NCBI GenBank assembly: GCA_947034895.1
Contig: OX344761.1
Coordinates: forward strand, 78,243,839-78,307,838
Direction: 5' to 3'
DNA: 64,000 bases
Origin: Rhytidiadelphus loreus
Taxonomy: Eukaryota > Streptophyta > Bryopsida > Hypnales > Hylocomiaceae
The position numbers and the translations under genes are program-made. This document shows positions 1 to 13,899 of the stretch, piece by piece. The notes below the pieces were generated by a model. That model was given only the letters and a program-made list of their open reading frames with translations, was not told the DNA's origin and made no database searches. Every line of letters begins with the position of its first letter. Position 1 is the first letter of the stretch.

Positions 1-2235
1 AAATTTTTTTTTGCCATACCTTGATCAATTAGATTTTTTTACTTTGAATCTTCTTAATATATCAAAAATTTGCACTATTGATTTTAAAAGTTAGAATTTC
101 TTACATTGAAGAATTGAGATGAAAGTTCAAGATAAATAATTTTTAAATTTTTTTTAAATAAAAGTAGGGAGGAAATAAAAGGAAAATTTAAATCATTATT
201 AGTTCTCAAATGAAATTGAAACACAATAATTCCAATAGTGCAATTGTCCTAGCAAACAAACTAAATGTCGTGAAAATTGAATATAAAAATGAATAATATA
301 AGTTATTTTTTGAAGAAGATGCTCTAAAAAATAAATAATCATTAATACGACTTAAGTTAAGATTTGATAAATTTAGAGATTATCAATATAAATGTAGTCC
401 AAAACAATGAATATACATAGAAAGGAGTTTGATTATTTAATATTTATTATATAATAAAATATACGAATTAATCTTTGAATTTGACAAGTATGTTTTTTTT
501 TTCAAGTTTTCTCAAGACTGATCACTTGATTTAAAAAAGTTTTGATTGACTTTTGATGGTCACCTCAACAAAGTTAATATTTGATCTTGATGTGGTACAT
601 AAAATTTGGTTTAAAAAATTAGAGAGCCCTAATCTCCTCTTTGCTTGAATTTTTTAAGAATGAACCATGTAGTTGCAAGAAAGATGCATACTATTTTGTT
701 GATTAGTCGCAACTCTTGTGAATATTTTGAAGTACATCAAAATTAGAAACAATTTTTTTTAAATGAAAAAACGATGGATAAGGATGAGACTTATAAAAAG
801 ATTTTATAATTAGAAGATAAAATATAGAATATTTTTTGAAGTTGGAGAACAAAAACATGCAAAATCTCAAGAAAGTAGTTTTGAATATTCTAATTTTTAA
901 ACATGGAAATATAAAAATAAATGACATCAATTTTTTTAATGTATGAAAATTCTATGAGATGGTTATACACCAAAAAATCACTATAATATATTATCCCATG
1001 TGCGCAAATGGATGTTGAAGGGACCTTAAATTGCTAATCACACTACACAACATAGAATTTATTTATTTTTGTATGTCTTTTTACAACCATTGAAAGTCTT
1101 TCATAAAAACATCCATTTTAAATTTAGCTTCAAATTCTTAACAAGGGTACTTAATTATGATTGTGCTACCAATCCATAAATGCGCTAGTATGACATATTT
1201 ACATAAATCAAAATTCAAAATTAGATTAATTTTAATGAATAAAATAATATTGAAATAAAATAAAATGTTTATATTTATAACCACCTATAGTATGATTTTC
1301 CACAATATTGGACAATATGGTATGCAAAGGGTGATCAATCAATAAGTAAAAATAAAATGCACATTTTTACCAATAGTATAGAACAACATGGTATCAATGA
1401 ATTTAAATATGAATATGAAGTTTTGAATATAATAACTTATGCAAAAAGACATGAATATGAAATGACAAAAGTTGAAATTAATCATTTTAAAAATTCAATG
1501 TTTTTTGCAAACTACCTGAGGAATGAAATATGAAACATTTTCAATGAACATGTAACAAAAATAAACAAGTGTTGCATTTGAAAATGAAGAATTTGTCAAT
1601 AATGATTTTCTACATTCATTATTGTGTTCAATTTCAACTTGAAATTGTCAAGAATCAATTGAATGTGATCATTTCAATAATATCTTATAATGACTATGTA
1701 TGCCCTTCCATTGAAGTTTTGTTGACTTTGTAATGTCATGATTACCCCCTAAAGGCCCAGGCATTCAAATTTCAAACAATGAATGAATACAAACACATCC
1801 CAAACAAGCAAAAAATACAAACAAGTAAAATAAAAGTAAAATAAAAATCTTCAAAAATCACTATGCTTAGAACTTAACATTTTGAAATTAGAGGGAATTT
1901 TTTTTGGTATAAATCACAAATATTCAATCTCCAATAGATTTAGAAGGAATTTCTCAATTTTGAGCTTCAAATATTATTGAAAAATATTGGTTTGTATACT
2001 AGTTTATCTAATTCTATAGATATAATCTATGGATCATATTTTACAACTATAGTTTGAGATTCATTATTAAATTATTATTTTAAATTGTATTTTATAATAC
2101 ATCTACACAATTTTGAAAATCTAAACTACCCCCTTGTCTTTAGGAGTTAAATATGTCATGCATGGGATAAACTATATGTGTGTCAACTCAAGTAAAATTG
2201 CATGAAATACATGTTAACATTTTCTTGTTGAACAG
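1..2235 (+). other. Long AT-rich intron of receptor kinase copy A
   Basis: By alignment with 42070-44304 this stretch is the intron between the LRR-capping exon (off the left edge) and the transmembrane exon at 2236. It has no coding frame of note. It contains one TTAA-type MITE at 1746-2146. Confidence 0.7.
1746..2146. mobile_element. TTAA-type MITE in intron (copy A)
   Basis: The left end CCCCTAAAGGCCC follows TTAC (expected TTAA). The right end CTTTAGGAG is followed by TTAA. The orthologous element sits at 43781-44219 in copy B, so insertion predates the duplication. Same family as the elements at 11092, 29994 and 31135. Confidence 0.55.
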
Positions 2236-5156
<2,921 letters not shown>

Positions 5157-6250
5157 TTATATTGGTGGTATTGATACAAATTTCATAGTTAGATAAGATG
5201 GCTTACAATGTGCTAAATTGATTACAATCAAAATGTGATGGTAATTGAATGAGCATTTTGATGCTTTTTGAATCTATAATTGCCCAAGGATATGGTTGTA
5301 TCTTCTAGGTTCAATGACCTTCTACTAAATTACACATGGTGATTTATTTTGAATCTTATGAAATTGACAAATGATATTGTCAATGAGCTAATGATGATGA
5401 TAGAAGTAATAGTTTATTGTGGGTTTTTAAAACAAAGTTTAGCCCATGTATTCATATTTGAGATGTCATAAAAAAATAATTTGTGATATTGATTTAAATT
5501 GAAGAAAAACATTTCAAGTAGCCTTTACATACTTTCAAATTCTTTTGTGAATTCTTAGCATTCCTAGATATTAAAACTTTCAAGGGCTAGAGTAATAGCA
5601 TTTTCAATTTCTAAATTATTTTGAAAAAAATGTAATTTTTTTGAAAATATTGTAGACTAGATTCACATTGCAATCATCACCCCTAATACCAAGTGCAAAC
5701 ATATGTTTATCTATGTATGTGAAGACCTAGAATCTATGAGTTTTTAGATTTTTTTGCAAATTTTTCCATTTTACAATGGACAATGTTGCCTTTAATCATT
5801 CTAGAACTTACTATCCCCTCAAAAGCAATCCCATTGATAAAATGAATATTTTCCACTTTAGGTTTTTAATATTTCACTTTTTCCATATTTGACACTAATA
5901 GGTGATCCTACCTTATTTACCATATTTTTTGAAGCTACACTGATCCTAGGATTCCTAGCTACACTAGTGATTTCTATGTTCGACGTGAAGGTTCACAGAT
6001 TAATTGTTTTTCCACTAAAACCTAAATATGTAGTCTTTTATGACTTCTTTTTCTATTAGAGATCAAATAATTAGGGTTTTGAAATTTAGGTCAATCAACA
6101 ATAAATTCAAATATAACTTGTGGAATTTTTTCTAAGTTTTTCAAGCCTAGTGCCAAAGTTTAGAGTTTGAGTGAGATCCAAGCATTTTCTTGTGAAGGCA
6201 GGGTGTTGCATTAATTAATTTTAAGTTGAATTTATTGTATTTTCAAGAAA

Positions 6251-6347
6251 ATGGTAAGACCAAACATGAAGATGTTGTGCATGGTGATGGTGTCATAGCT
6301 CACCGTTCTAGGATTTGTAGAGTTGGGGCAGCAAGCTTCAACTGAAG
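6251..6347 (+). pseudogene. Possible relic signal-peptide first exon
   Basis: An ATG opens a frame reading MKMLCMVMVS, a TAG stop, then LTVLGFVELGQQASTE. The frame ends at a donor GAAG/GTAATC in phase 1. Apart from the stop it looks like a hydrophobic signal peptide plus a short mature start. Phase 1 is the same as the first exon of the LRR kinase at 35207. No following exon is recognisable, so this is only a guess at a decayed first exon. Confidence 0.25.
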
Positions 6348-7122
6348 GTAATCAATATGATTGTACTTACTTAAGGTTGTATGTATAACATGGAATGTGA
6401 GAGATAAGTTAGAAGATACTATTTGTGTCATTTTTAACCCATTTGTGAGTGTGCTTTAATTAGTGTTGAAATCACTATGGAGAGTTCATTTGGGGTATTA
6501 CAAAAGCAAAACTCTCTTGTAATGTTTGATGATTTCTTATATAGTCATTCAAAATGCAAGATTGTAGACCATTGTTGAAGGGTGACAATACATAACTCCA
6601 TTTTCTATTCAGACATTGATGGATACCGACCAATTTAGCCAAGTTGTATTTACATGAAGGGGTTTTATAGTACGCCATCTTTGTAGGGTGTTTTTAGATA
6701 AGAAGATGCCAAAACTTCTAGATAGGAGATTGAGGGAAAGGCTATGTGTATGTAGAAACCTCTAATGACTATTAGGGCCTTTGCCATGCCCAAGTATCCT
6801 ATTTGCTGTCCTTTCTACACACGTTTCCAGTGTTGCAACACTTGAAGGTTTGGTTTTTGTTGCTCTTGTGTTTTGTACAACATAATTGTTTGACAATCTT
6901 GTACATAATTAATTCTAACCACTAGCATGTGCCTAGATTTTTAAGTGACACTTATCTCCAATGGCTGCAATTGTTTTGAAGTCCTATGTTGCTTTTTGAA
7001 AGAGTTTGTTTGGGAAACTAGGTGCCCAAAACTATAGGCTCATACAAAATTTGGTTGGTTATATGATCATCTTGTGTGGTGATGAGAATTGCTCCACGTG
7101 CTATAGGATATTCATCATGCAA

Positions 7123-7145
7123 TAGACTAGACTAGACTAGACTAG
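7123..7145. repeat. (TAGAC)n microsatellite
   Basis: Four to five perfect TAGAC units occur in a row. Confidence 0.85.
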
Positions 7146-7430
7146 TTTGTTTCAATTCACTTGAAGAGAAATGAGGCCATCGAAAGATTGTTTTAGAGTT
7201 GTGAACTAGGTTGTAAACCAAAGCATTTCTAGTCAAAATATTTTAAATTTTAAAATATTTTGAGTAATTAATTAAATAATATTATCTTACGTCGCAGTCT
7301 CCCAACGGCACGTCATATTTTTGATGTGGCCAAGTTCCCAATCATTCGTAAACAATTTTTTTTTTAAATTATTGTTTTTTCATGTCATTAAATTGTCATG
7401 TACAATTCAAGTATTGTAGTATGCTAAATT

Positions 7431-7452
7431 GGGGGGGGGGCTTGGGGGGGGG
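7431..7452. repeat. G-tract
   Basis: Ten G, then CTT, then nine G. It is possibly quadruplex-prone or error-prone sequence. Confidence 0.8.
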
Positions 7453-8094
7453 CCATTATTCCCCTTTGTCTAAGAACTTGCGGTCTTATTCAGGCCTAAA
7501 ATCTCATCTTATGTTTTTACTTTAGATAGGTTAGATCTTTGTTCTTGTGACTACATTTGCCTAGTTTGGTTGAAGTAAGAGATATCAATCAAGGACATGG
7601 TTATCAAAAATTATAATTGTGGCAATTACAAACATAAATCCAATGCAAATAGTATTTTTAACTTCAAATTAAATTGTGATCCTTCCATTATTTATCTTTG
7701 CTACCTAATTTGCATGATCAAATTGTAGTATTTGAAGACCATGTTCTCTTTGTTCTACTTTGAAATATTTAGTTGTATATTCTAAGTATATTAAAAGATC
7801 ATAATAGTCAAAGTTTTAAAACTCTCTCCTTAGTATCAATTTCTTGTTGCTCTTTTTTAAACATAGGCAACTTTGAATGTGAAGCAAGCAAGGCAAGAAA
7901 GAGCACCAATTGCAGGAGGTGTCCAAACAAAGCAAATTTGAAAAATGAATGGATTTGTTTTAGTGATTGTTCTAAACTTGTCATTACAAATGTAAAGAGC
8001 ATGGCTAGCTACTATTAGACAATTATTCACCTAAGTTTCCAATCAAAACCACGTGGTGAGAAAAACATCATCTATTGCATCTAATAGGAGATAC

Positions 8095-8546
8095 CATTAG
8101 AGGAGATTTCAGGCTGCTGGAGGGCTGCGAGTTCCCAGCCTGTTCCCAACGCGGGAACACTAGTAGAAAATCTGAAATTTCTGTCATTTTGGACGCGTTG
8201 TTTTGGACAAAATCTAATAGAAATTTGTTGTTTTCTACAGATTTCTTTTAGATTTTGTCCAAAACAACGTGTCCAAAATGACAGAAATTTCAGATTTTCT
8301 ACTAGTGGAACTGCGCTCCCGCAGCGTAGTGACGTGGATTGGAGACTGCCACGTCATTTTTAGAGAAAAAAAATTTAAATTAAATTTTTTTTCGATTTCT
8401 TTTTTCATTCTAAGAAGAATTTTTTTTTTTTTTTATAATTTTTTTAAAACGGTGACGTGGCAGCGCTGGCATTCGCAAGGACTGCTGGGACCAGCGCCGG
8501 GAAGTGCTTGAAACGGCCCTCCAGGAGACTGAAATCTCCTCTAATG
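8095..8546. mobile_element. CATTAG-type MITE, interrupted by a nested CACTA MITE
   Basis: The left end CATTAGAGGAGATTTCAG is repeated inverted at the right end, and GGAGGGC follows about 20 bases in on both sides. The interior is GC-rich at its ends with an A/T-rich middle. Without the nested 150-bp element and its 3-bp duplication it is about 299 bp. A relative with CATTAGAGAAAAAATGAGG ends lies at 31596-32004. No clear target-site duplication was found, so the superfamily is open. Confidence 0.7.
8158..8307. mobile_element. CACTA-like foldback MITE, nested
   Basis: Starts CACTAGTAGAAAATCTG and ends with the exact inverse. The terminal inverted repeat is about 58 bp with one mismatch (GCG against ACG), so the element is mostly hairpin. 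It is flanked by the 3-bp direct repeat GAA (8155-8157 and 8308-8310). CACTA-type ends plus a 3-bp duplication are the hallmark of the CMC (En/Spm) superfamily. Confidence 0.9.
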
Positions 8547-9899
8547 CAATTACTATTCATTTAAATAGAGTTGTTGAATTTGGAACTTTATCCTTATTAA
8601 CTTGCACTTCATCCTTATTGTGTTGGGTACCTAAATGAAAAAATGACAGTCAAGTAGCAATTTCAATTGTATTCTCCATACAAATTTCATTGTTTCTATT
8701 GTTTGTCTAACACTTGATGAATTGGGTTTCAACAAGTTTGTTGAAAATACTAAGTAGAAGACCTCAGGTTTCAAGAAGTTTGTTGAAATCAATTGTGGCT
8801 CCCCTTAATGCATCATTGTTGTTGATACTTTAATGGTAGATTTTGCACTATGTAATTGTTGTTGTTTAATAAGCTCATTAACAAGATTGACAAATAAGAT
8901 TGTTTTAACAAGATTGTCTATTATATAGCTACATAATAAAGTTATTCAAATGGAATGTTAGAATTTAGAAGGGTTGCCTTGATAAAAGTCTTCATGATCA
9001 AAAGATGTGAAATTCCTTTGCTATTTGGAGGAAGCTCCTTAGTTTGGTTCTATTGTGAGTGATAATAAATGCTTGACTTCTACTAACTAAAGGTACTTTT
9101 TATCTTCTCGTTTATCTTACAAACGATAGATTGATGCCTTTATCTTACAAACGATCACTTTATGAGAGACATAGTTGGAGGATAAAAACTTTACTTTGGT
9201 AGAAAGCCCAATTAATGTGAACTATTTGGATTACATTTATTGGAAAGAATATTCTACAAATATATTGGTCATCTCATTTTCTTAAAGGAAAGAATACATT
9301 ATAGGAGGTCAAAGTAAAATCACATAGATTCCCATTGTGGATTGTAGGGGACTTTTCTTACTTTTTAAGATACTTTTATGACTTTTTAAACTCTCCACAT
9401 GGTTACAATGACAATCCAAAAGTGTCTTCTTACAATGTAAAATAATGTAGAAATCTCTTATCATATGTAGAAGTCCTATGGTGGTGTTCATTGAATTCAT
9501 GAAATAGTGACTTTTCAATGTAATTCCAACCTTTTGAATCCTAATTGCACATTATGTGCAATTTCTATTGCATTAAATTCAAGAGAAAAAGATTGGATCT
9601 TGAATTAAGAATATGAATTGGGATTTTGCCATAATGGATTTATCTACTTTAATTCTAGAGTGAAAAGTAAGTTCATCTTCACAAATTGAAAGATTACAAA
9701 CATTACATTTACTTTATTTACATATAAACAAATAAAAATCATAGTTTTTTTGAAATGTTAAGTCTTTGGAGAATTTTTGTATTTTTGTAGAATTACATGC
9801 TAGATGGTGGTGTTCTTGCGTAAATTTTGCACATCTAGGTAATGCACTCAGCCAATTCAATGTAGCAAATAAATCTCACAATGGAAACCTCAAGCCTAG
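8547..9899. other. Intergenic, nothing recognised
   Basis: AT-rich sequence without a supported coding frame, strong inverted repeats or tandem repeats. Confidence 0.5.
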
Positions 9900-9901
9900 T
9901 A

Positions 9902-10498
9902 CTCCCTCCGTCCCAAAATGATCTTCCTGTTGGATAAAATGTTCCGGATTAAAGCTGAAAGTAATGTTTTTTCAAAAAAAAATTGAGTTTTAAGTAGAGT
10001 TTGGTGCACTCCTAATATTCTGAAATTTTGAGTTTTTGAACTCTTTGCAAAATATAATTTTTGAGCACTCAAAAATGAGATTTTTGAAGTGATTTTGAGA
10101 AGCACCGGTGGCCATTGATCTGGTCAGTTATTGTGGACCCGGGGCAAGATTTAATTGATCAAATTTCAACAGTACATTATGGCCAGCCTGTTTGTCCCCA
10201 TGCGCCATAAGGATGGCACCATGTGGCCATTTAATTTGTCACCTGTGATGTAATCCAACCCTGAAATTAGACATTGTTGCTTTCTGGAACTCATGTCAAC
10301 AGTACTTGGTCGTGATTGGAGTTTCGTTTTAATAGTATGCTCTCAATGCTTGTGATTGGATTTTTGTTCCTTCTCTACAGGAAGTGCTTCTAGCCCCTTT
10401 TCCTTCTATATTAGTTCCATATTAGAATATGATTCAGGAAGATCATTTTGGGATAGAAAATGAAAGGCAATCGGAAGATCATTTTGGGACGGAGGGAG
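9902..10498. mobile_element. Stowaway/mariner-like element
   Basis: Starts CTCCCTCCGTCCCAAAATG and ends with its inverse CATTTTGGGACGGAGGGAG, flanked by TA on both sides (9900-9901 and 10499-10500). The inverted repeat extends through GATCTTCC. Ends and TA duplication are those of plant Stowaway/Tc1-mariner elements. The 597-bp body has no transposase frame, so it is non-autonomous. A partial third copy of the end motif lies inside at about 10437-10460. Confidence 0.92.
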
Positions 10499-11091
10499 TA
10501 CTATTTAACCTTTAAAGGACATTTCATCAAAAAACTTCAATAGATTTCTACATTCAAATACACATTTCAAAAATTTGATATTTTTTTTCCTATAGTAGTA
10601 TATGTCTAAAATTCAACCTCACTTTTTCATAATTACAAACATTAGATTGAATTTTACATGATTTTTTAAAGAGATCTCTTTGTACAAATTCATAGTATTT
10701 ACAAAAATGCTTAAAATAGTATGAAATTTTTAAGAAAAATGGAAATAATAGTGACAAATATAATTCATGATATAATTGATTTAGTCCTTGAGTACACACC
10801 AAGAGAAATTCATTAGAAAAAGTTCATTAGTAGTGCATTTTGAGCTTTCAAGATGTTATCTTGAAAGTGTCACAAAAATTACAATTTTATTAATTTTGAA
10901 ATAAACTAAAATGGAATAAATAGTAGAATATTGGAGCTACATTTTCTTAGGTAGCTTAAAAACATTCTAAATCAAGAACTATGTGAAAATTCAAGTTTTG
11001 ACTTTCAAAATGCATATGAAGCTTGCAATGTTCTTTAAGGGTTAAGTAGGTAGAATTTGTTAACCTTGTTAGTTGTGCTTATGTTGGTTAA
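10499..11091. repeat. Dispersed repeat (partner 32950-33195)
   Basis: The part from about 10800 to 11045 aligns with 32950-33195 in the same orientation, with shared phrases around GAAAGTGTCAC and TTGGAGCTACATTTT. Both end at a CTTTAAGGGTTAA or CTTTAACCCTTAA motif, the kind of end used by the TTAA family. It probably is the right part of a decayed element of that family. Confidence 0.55.
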
Positions 11092-11844
11092 CCCCTAAAG
11101 GACCAAGGCCATTTTTTTGTCAAAAATGCTCAAAGCTACCATTTTTGTTGCATTCACCCAAGAAAACAAAAACGTTTTTTAGATGAAATTTGAAGGCTTC
11201 AAAAGACTATAAGTTCTCGGATTGTGAAAACTCTGGGATCTCTGTCACATTTGTAGTTTGACATGGCTGAGACCATGAAATGTTAGATATTAATATTTAA
11301 TTAATTTTGAATTTATAAAAAACTTAATAATTTTAATTTTTAAAAATTTAAAAATTTAAAAATAACAAAAAATTTAATATTCCGATTCTAATACTATAGT
11401 TCCCAATATAGAAAATAGGTCTGAAATGACCTTCCTTTTCCCTCAAACCTCTTCTAATGAAATAGTTTTGTAGAATCTAACTGTAGGATCTTGTACATTA
11501 CTTGTTTGAGATCATGTAGTAAAAAATTTCATAAAGTTTGACTGTATAGATGAGAAGATATTAGCATTCAAGTTGGAAGATTATGTAGACAAAAATATAA
11601 TTAATGAGGAATTTTATTTATTTATTTAATTTCAAGATTTTGTAGATTTCTTTTTCTGCCCATCAATGAGAAAATTATGTTTAGGATGGCATAACTTTTG
11701 CTCCCAAGCAGTGATTGATATAAACAATTATATTCCCACGAAGCTAAGTTTTTTTTTTTCTATCTTATGAGAAAGTTTCAAAAAGTTCCACTAAAAATTG
11801 AGGTCATAGAAACTTGCCCAAAATCCATTTTATCCTCTTAGGGG
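11092..11844. mobile_element. TTAA-flanked element
   Basis: Left end CCCCTAAAGGACCAAGG, right end CCTCTTAGGGG, with TTAA immediately outside both ends (11088-11091 and 11845-11848). It is 753 bp with no coding frame. TTAA duplication with CCC-starting ends is the rule for piggyBac elements, but the assignment rests on ends alone. Confidence 0.7.
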
Positions 11845-11848
11845 TTAA

Positions 11849-12259
11849 AGTCTTTGATAATCATTTACTGATTTTGTATTAGTTTCTAATTGAAGTAGAA
11901 CATTGACAAAAGCAACTTCGAAGGACATTTGAGGAGGACCTTACTAAAAAAACTCTTCCAGTCTCTCAGTTTTGTAAGTAACGTTGAAAAGACATTCATC
12001 ACACTATTTTATAATCCAACCAAGCGACTATGCCAACTCGGAGGCTGGGACTAAGCTTACCACGTTACTTCGCATTCGGTCCAACGTACTTCGATGTGCC
12101 TCCTTCGCTTGGTATAATAAATGAGCTGCACTCGCACTCCAATCTCATCCCAATTCGAAACTGCCTCCACCGACACACTCGCTAAGTTCTCACTCCTTAC
12201 TATACCGACTGACTAGCTAGCTGTGACTCCACCCAATCAATCGGCGGGGGGCCTCCATT
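11849..12259. other. Upstream region of the GDSL pseudogene
   Basis: Base composition changes here from AT-rich to about balanced. No other feature was seen before the TATA-like motif at 12260. Confidence 0.45.
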
Positions 12260-12267
12260 CTATATAA
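12260..12267 (+). promoter_or_regulatory. TATA box of the GDSL pseudogene
   Basis: CTATATAA lies 138 bases upstream of the ATG at 12405, a normal distance for a plant promoter with a short 5' UTR. Confidence 0.5.
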
Positions 12268-12404
12268 CTGGACGACTCCAACTGAACACCACTTGATTAA
12301 TATTATGTTGGTTTCCTGGTCGAATCGATCGAATCGAGCATTTGCTCCGCTAGCTGGTGGATTAGTAATTCTACTGCGCGGCTGGCGACGACGTCAAGTC
12401 AAGA

Positions 12405-13899
12405 ATGGCGTCCACCTCGAGCCTGGGGATGCTCTGCTGGGGAGTCCTCGTTGCTGCTTGCTTCCTGCAATCCATGCACGTGGCTTTGGCCGAAGAGGCC
12501 TTGCCCGAGTGCAAGTTCCCGGCGGTGTATGCGTTCGGCGACTCGCTGACCGACAAAGGAAACTCCATCGCGGCCTTCCCCGATCAGTTCGCCCACGCCG
12601 AGCTCGACCCCCATGGCATTCTGTTTCCGCAACATGCCGCGGATCGATACACAGAAGGAAAATTGTTGCTCGACTTCCTTGGTAAGAACTGAACGCGGCT
12701 CACTCAAATCCAATCCTGGGACCCTCAAATACCAATTACTAAAAGACTAGATCTGCAAGCTAAATAGCACCACCACTTAAGAACTTTGCAGATTCACAGT
12801 CATTACGACTGGAGCTCCGGGATGAATTACAACTGGTCTGTGTCGTCAGTACGTGGTGAAATGTATGGAGTTGCACCGAGATTCATTAATGGTTTGTTGT
12901 ATACAATTTACTGATTGGATTGGCTGTTGGATCTGTGAATGGCAGCTTCCGGAATCGGACGATGCCCCATATACCCCGTGCTGCGAGGCACCGGAGCCGA
13001 CTTCACCAACGGCACCAACTTCGCGGCCTATGGCGCGCCGGCGCGCACCGTGAAGGTGTGGTGCAGGGATGCGGGATTCAACAGCCCGTTCTCCCTGGAC
13101 GTGCAGCAGCAGTGATACGAGCGCCCCATCTTCCACACGAGCGGGCTCAACCAGAGCCTGCCCAAGCTGGCCACCGTGAGCGAGTTGTTGTTCCTGGTGT
13201 GGTCCGGCTACCAAGACGACGACTACTTCTCCAGCCTGTACGACAAGATGCTCAAGCCACGCCAGACGCGCTCCATTGTGCCCCAGGTGGTGGAAGCCAT
13301 CGAAACACACATCAAGGCGCTGCTGACTCCCCCGGCGACATCCACGCTGCAAATGCCCCCGGCCCACACCACACTGGTGGTGAACCTGCCTTCCTTGGGC
13401 TGCATGCCCGCCATGTTGTCGATGTTCGGCGGCCCTCACGCCAAGTACGACTGCCATGGCTGGCTGAGCGACCTCAACCAAATCACGCGCCACCACAACC
13501 AGCTGCTGGGCGAGAAGATGGAGGAGCTGCGGGCCAAGTACCCGCAGGCACAGCTGCTGTACGGCGACGCTTCCGGCGTGTACACGGACATCCTGAAGGA
13601 GCCGAAGAAGTACAACGTGACGGCGCTGCTGAAGGCTTGCTGCGGTGCGGGCGGCGCTTACAACTTCAACAAGGACGTGACTTGCGGTCACTCGGGCCTG
13701 ATTCAGAACCAGTTCGTGAATTTGACTTCGAACGTCGTACTGTGCGGATCCCGCGGCGCATTTGAGCTGGGGCGGCATCCACACGTCCAACACGTTCAAC
13801 AAGGCCGCCGTGACGGCGTTCCTGCTGGGCAAGCACATCACCCGCAAGGGCGGGCTCAAATGTTCCCCCGACTTCACGCACTTTGACGACCCCCACTAA
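12405..13899 (+). pseudogene. GDSL esterase/lipase pseudogene (secreted)
   Basis: Exon 1 is 12405-12681 and exon 2 is 12946-13899, joined in phase 1 (DFL/A). A signal peptide of about 29 residues ends near LAEEA. Block I reads YAFGDSLTDKGNS with the nucleophile Ser; the block around NFAAYGAP follows exon 2's start. GDSL proteins are extracellular esterases acting on lipids, cutin or sugar esters. Two lesions break it: TGA at 13113-13115 after QQQ, where a Trp codon is likely ancestral, and a one-base frameshift at about 13740. Beyond the shift the frame with CADPAAHLSWGGIHTSN continues to TAA at 13899. The family's GxND block reads SGYQDD, and the Asp two residues before the catalytic His is Gly (WGGIH), so even the unbroken protein might have been atypical. 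The coding GC is far above the surroundings. Confidence 0.88.

Larger units (their letters stand above)
5157..8094. other. Non-coding 3' flank and intergenic DNA
   Basis: The first 500 bases match 47154-47660 and are the 3' flank of the duplicated kinase. The rest is AT-rich with no convincing coding frame except a possible relic exon at 6251-6347. A (TAGAC)n run lies at 7123-7145 and an interrupted G-tract at 7431-7452. Confidence 0.6.

Noticed and set aside
12846..13877. Long 343-codon antisense frame opposite the GDSL pseudogene
   Set aside because: Composition is Val/Leu/Gln/His-rich as expected for the antisense of GC-rich exons; the sense strand has clear GDSL blocks.
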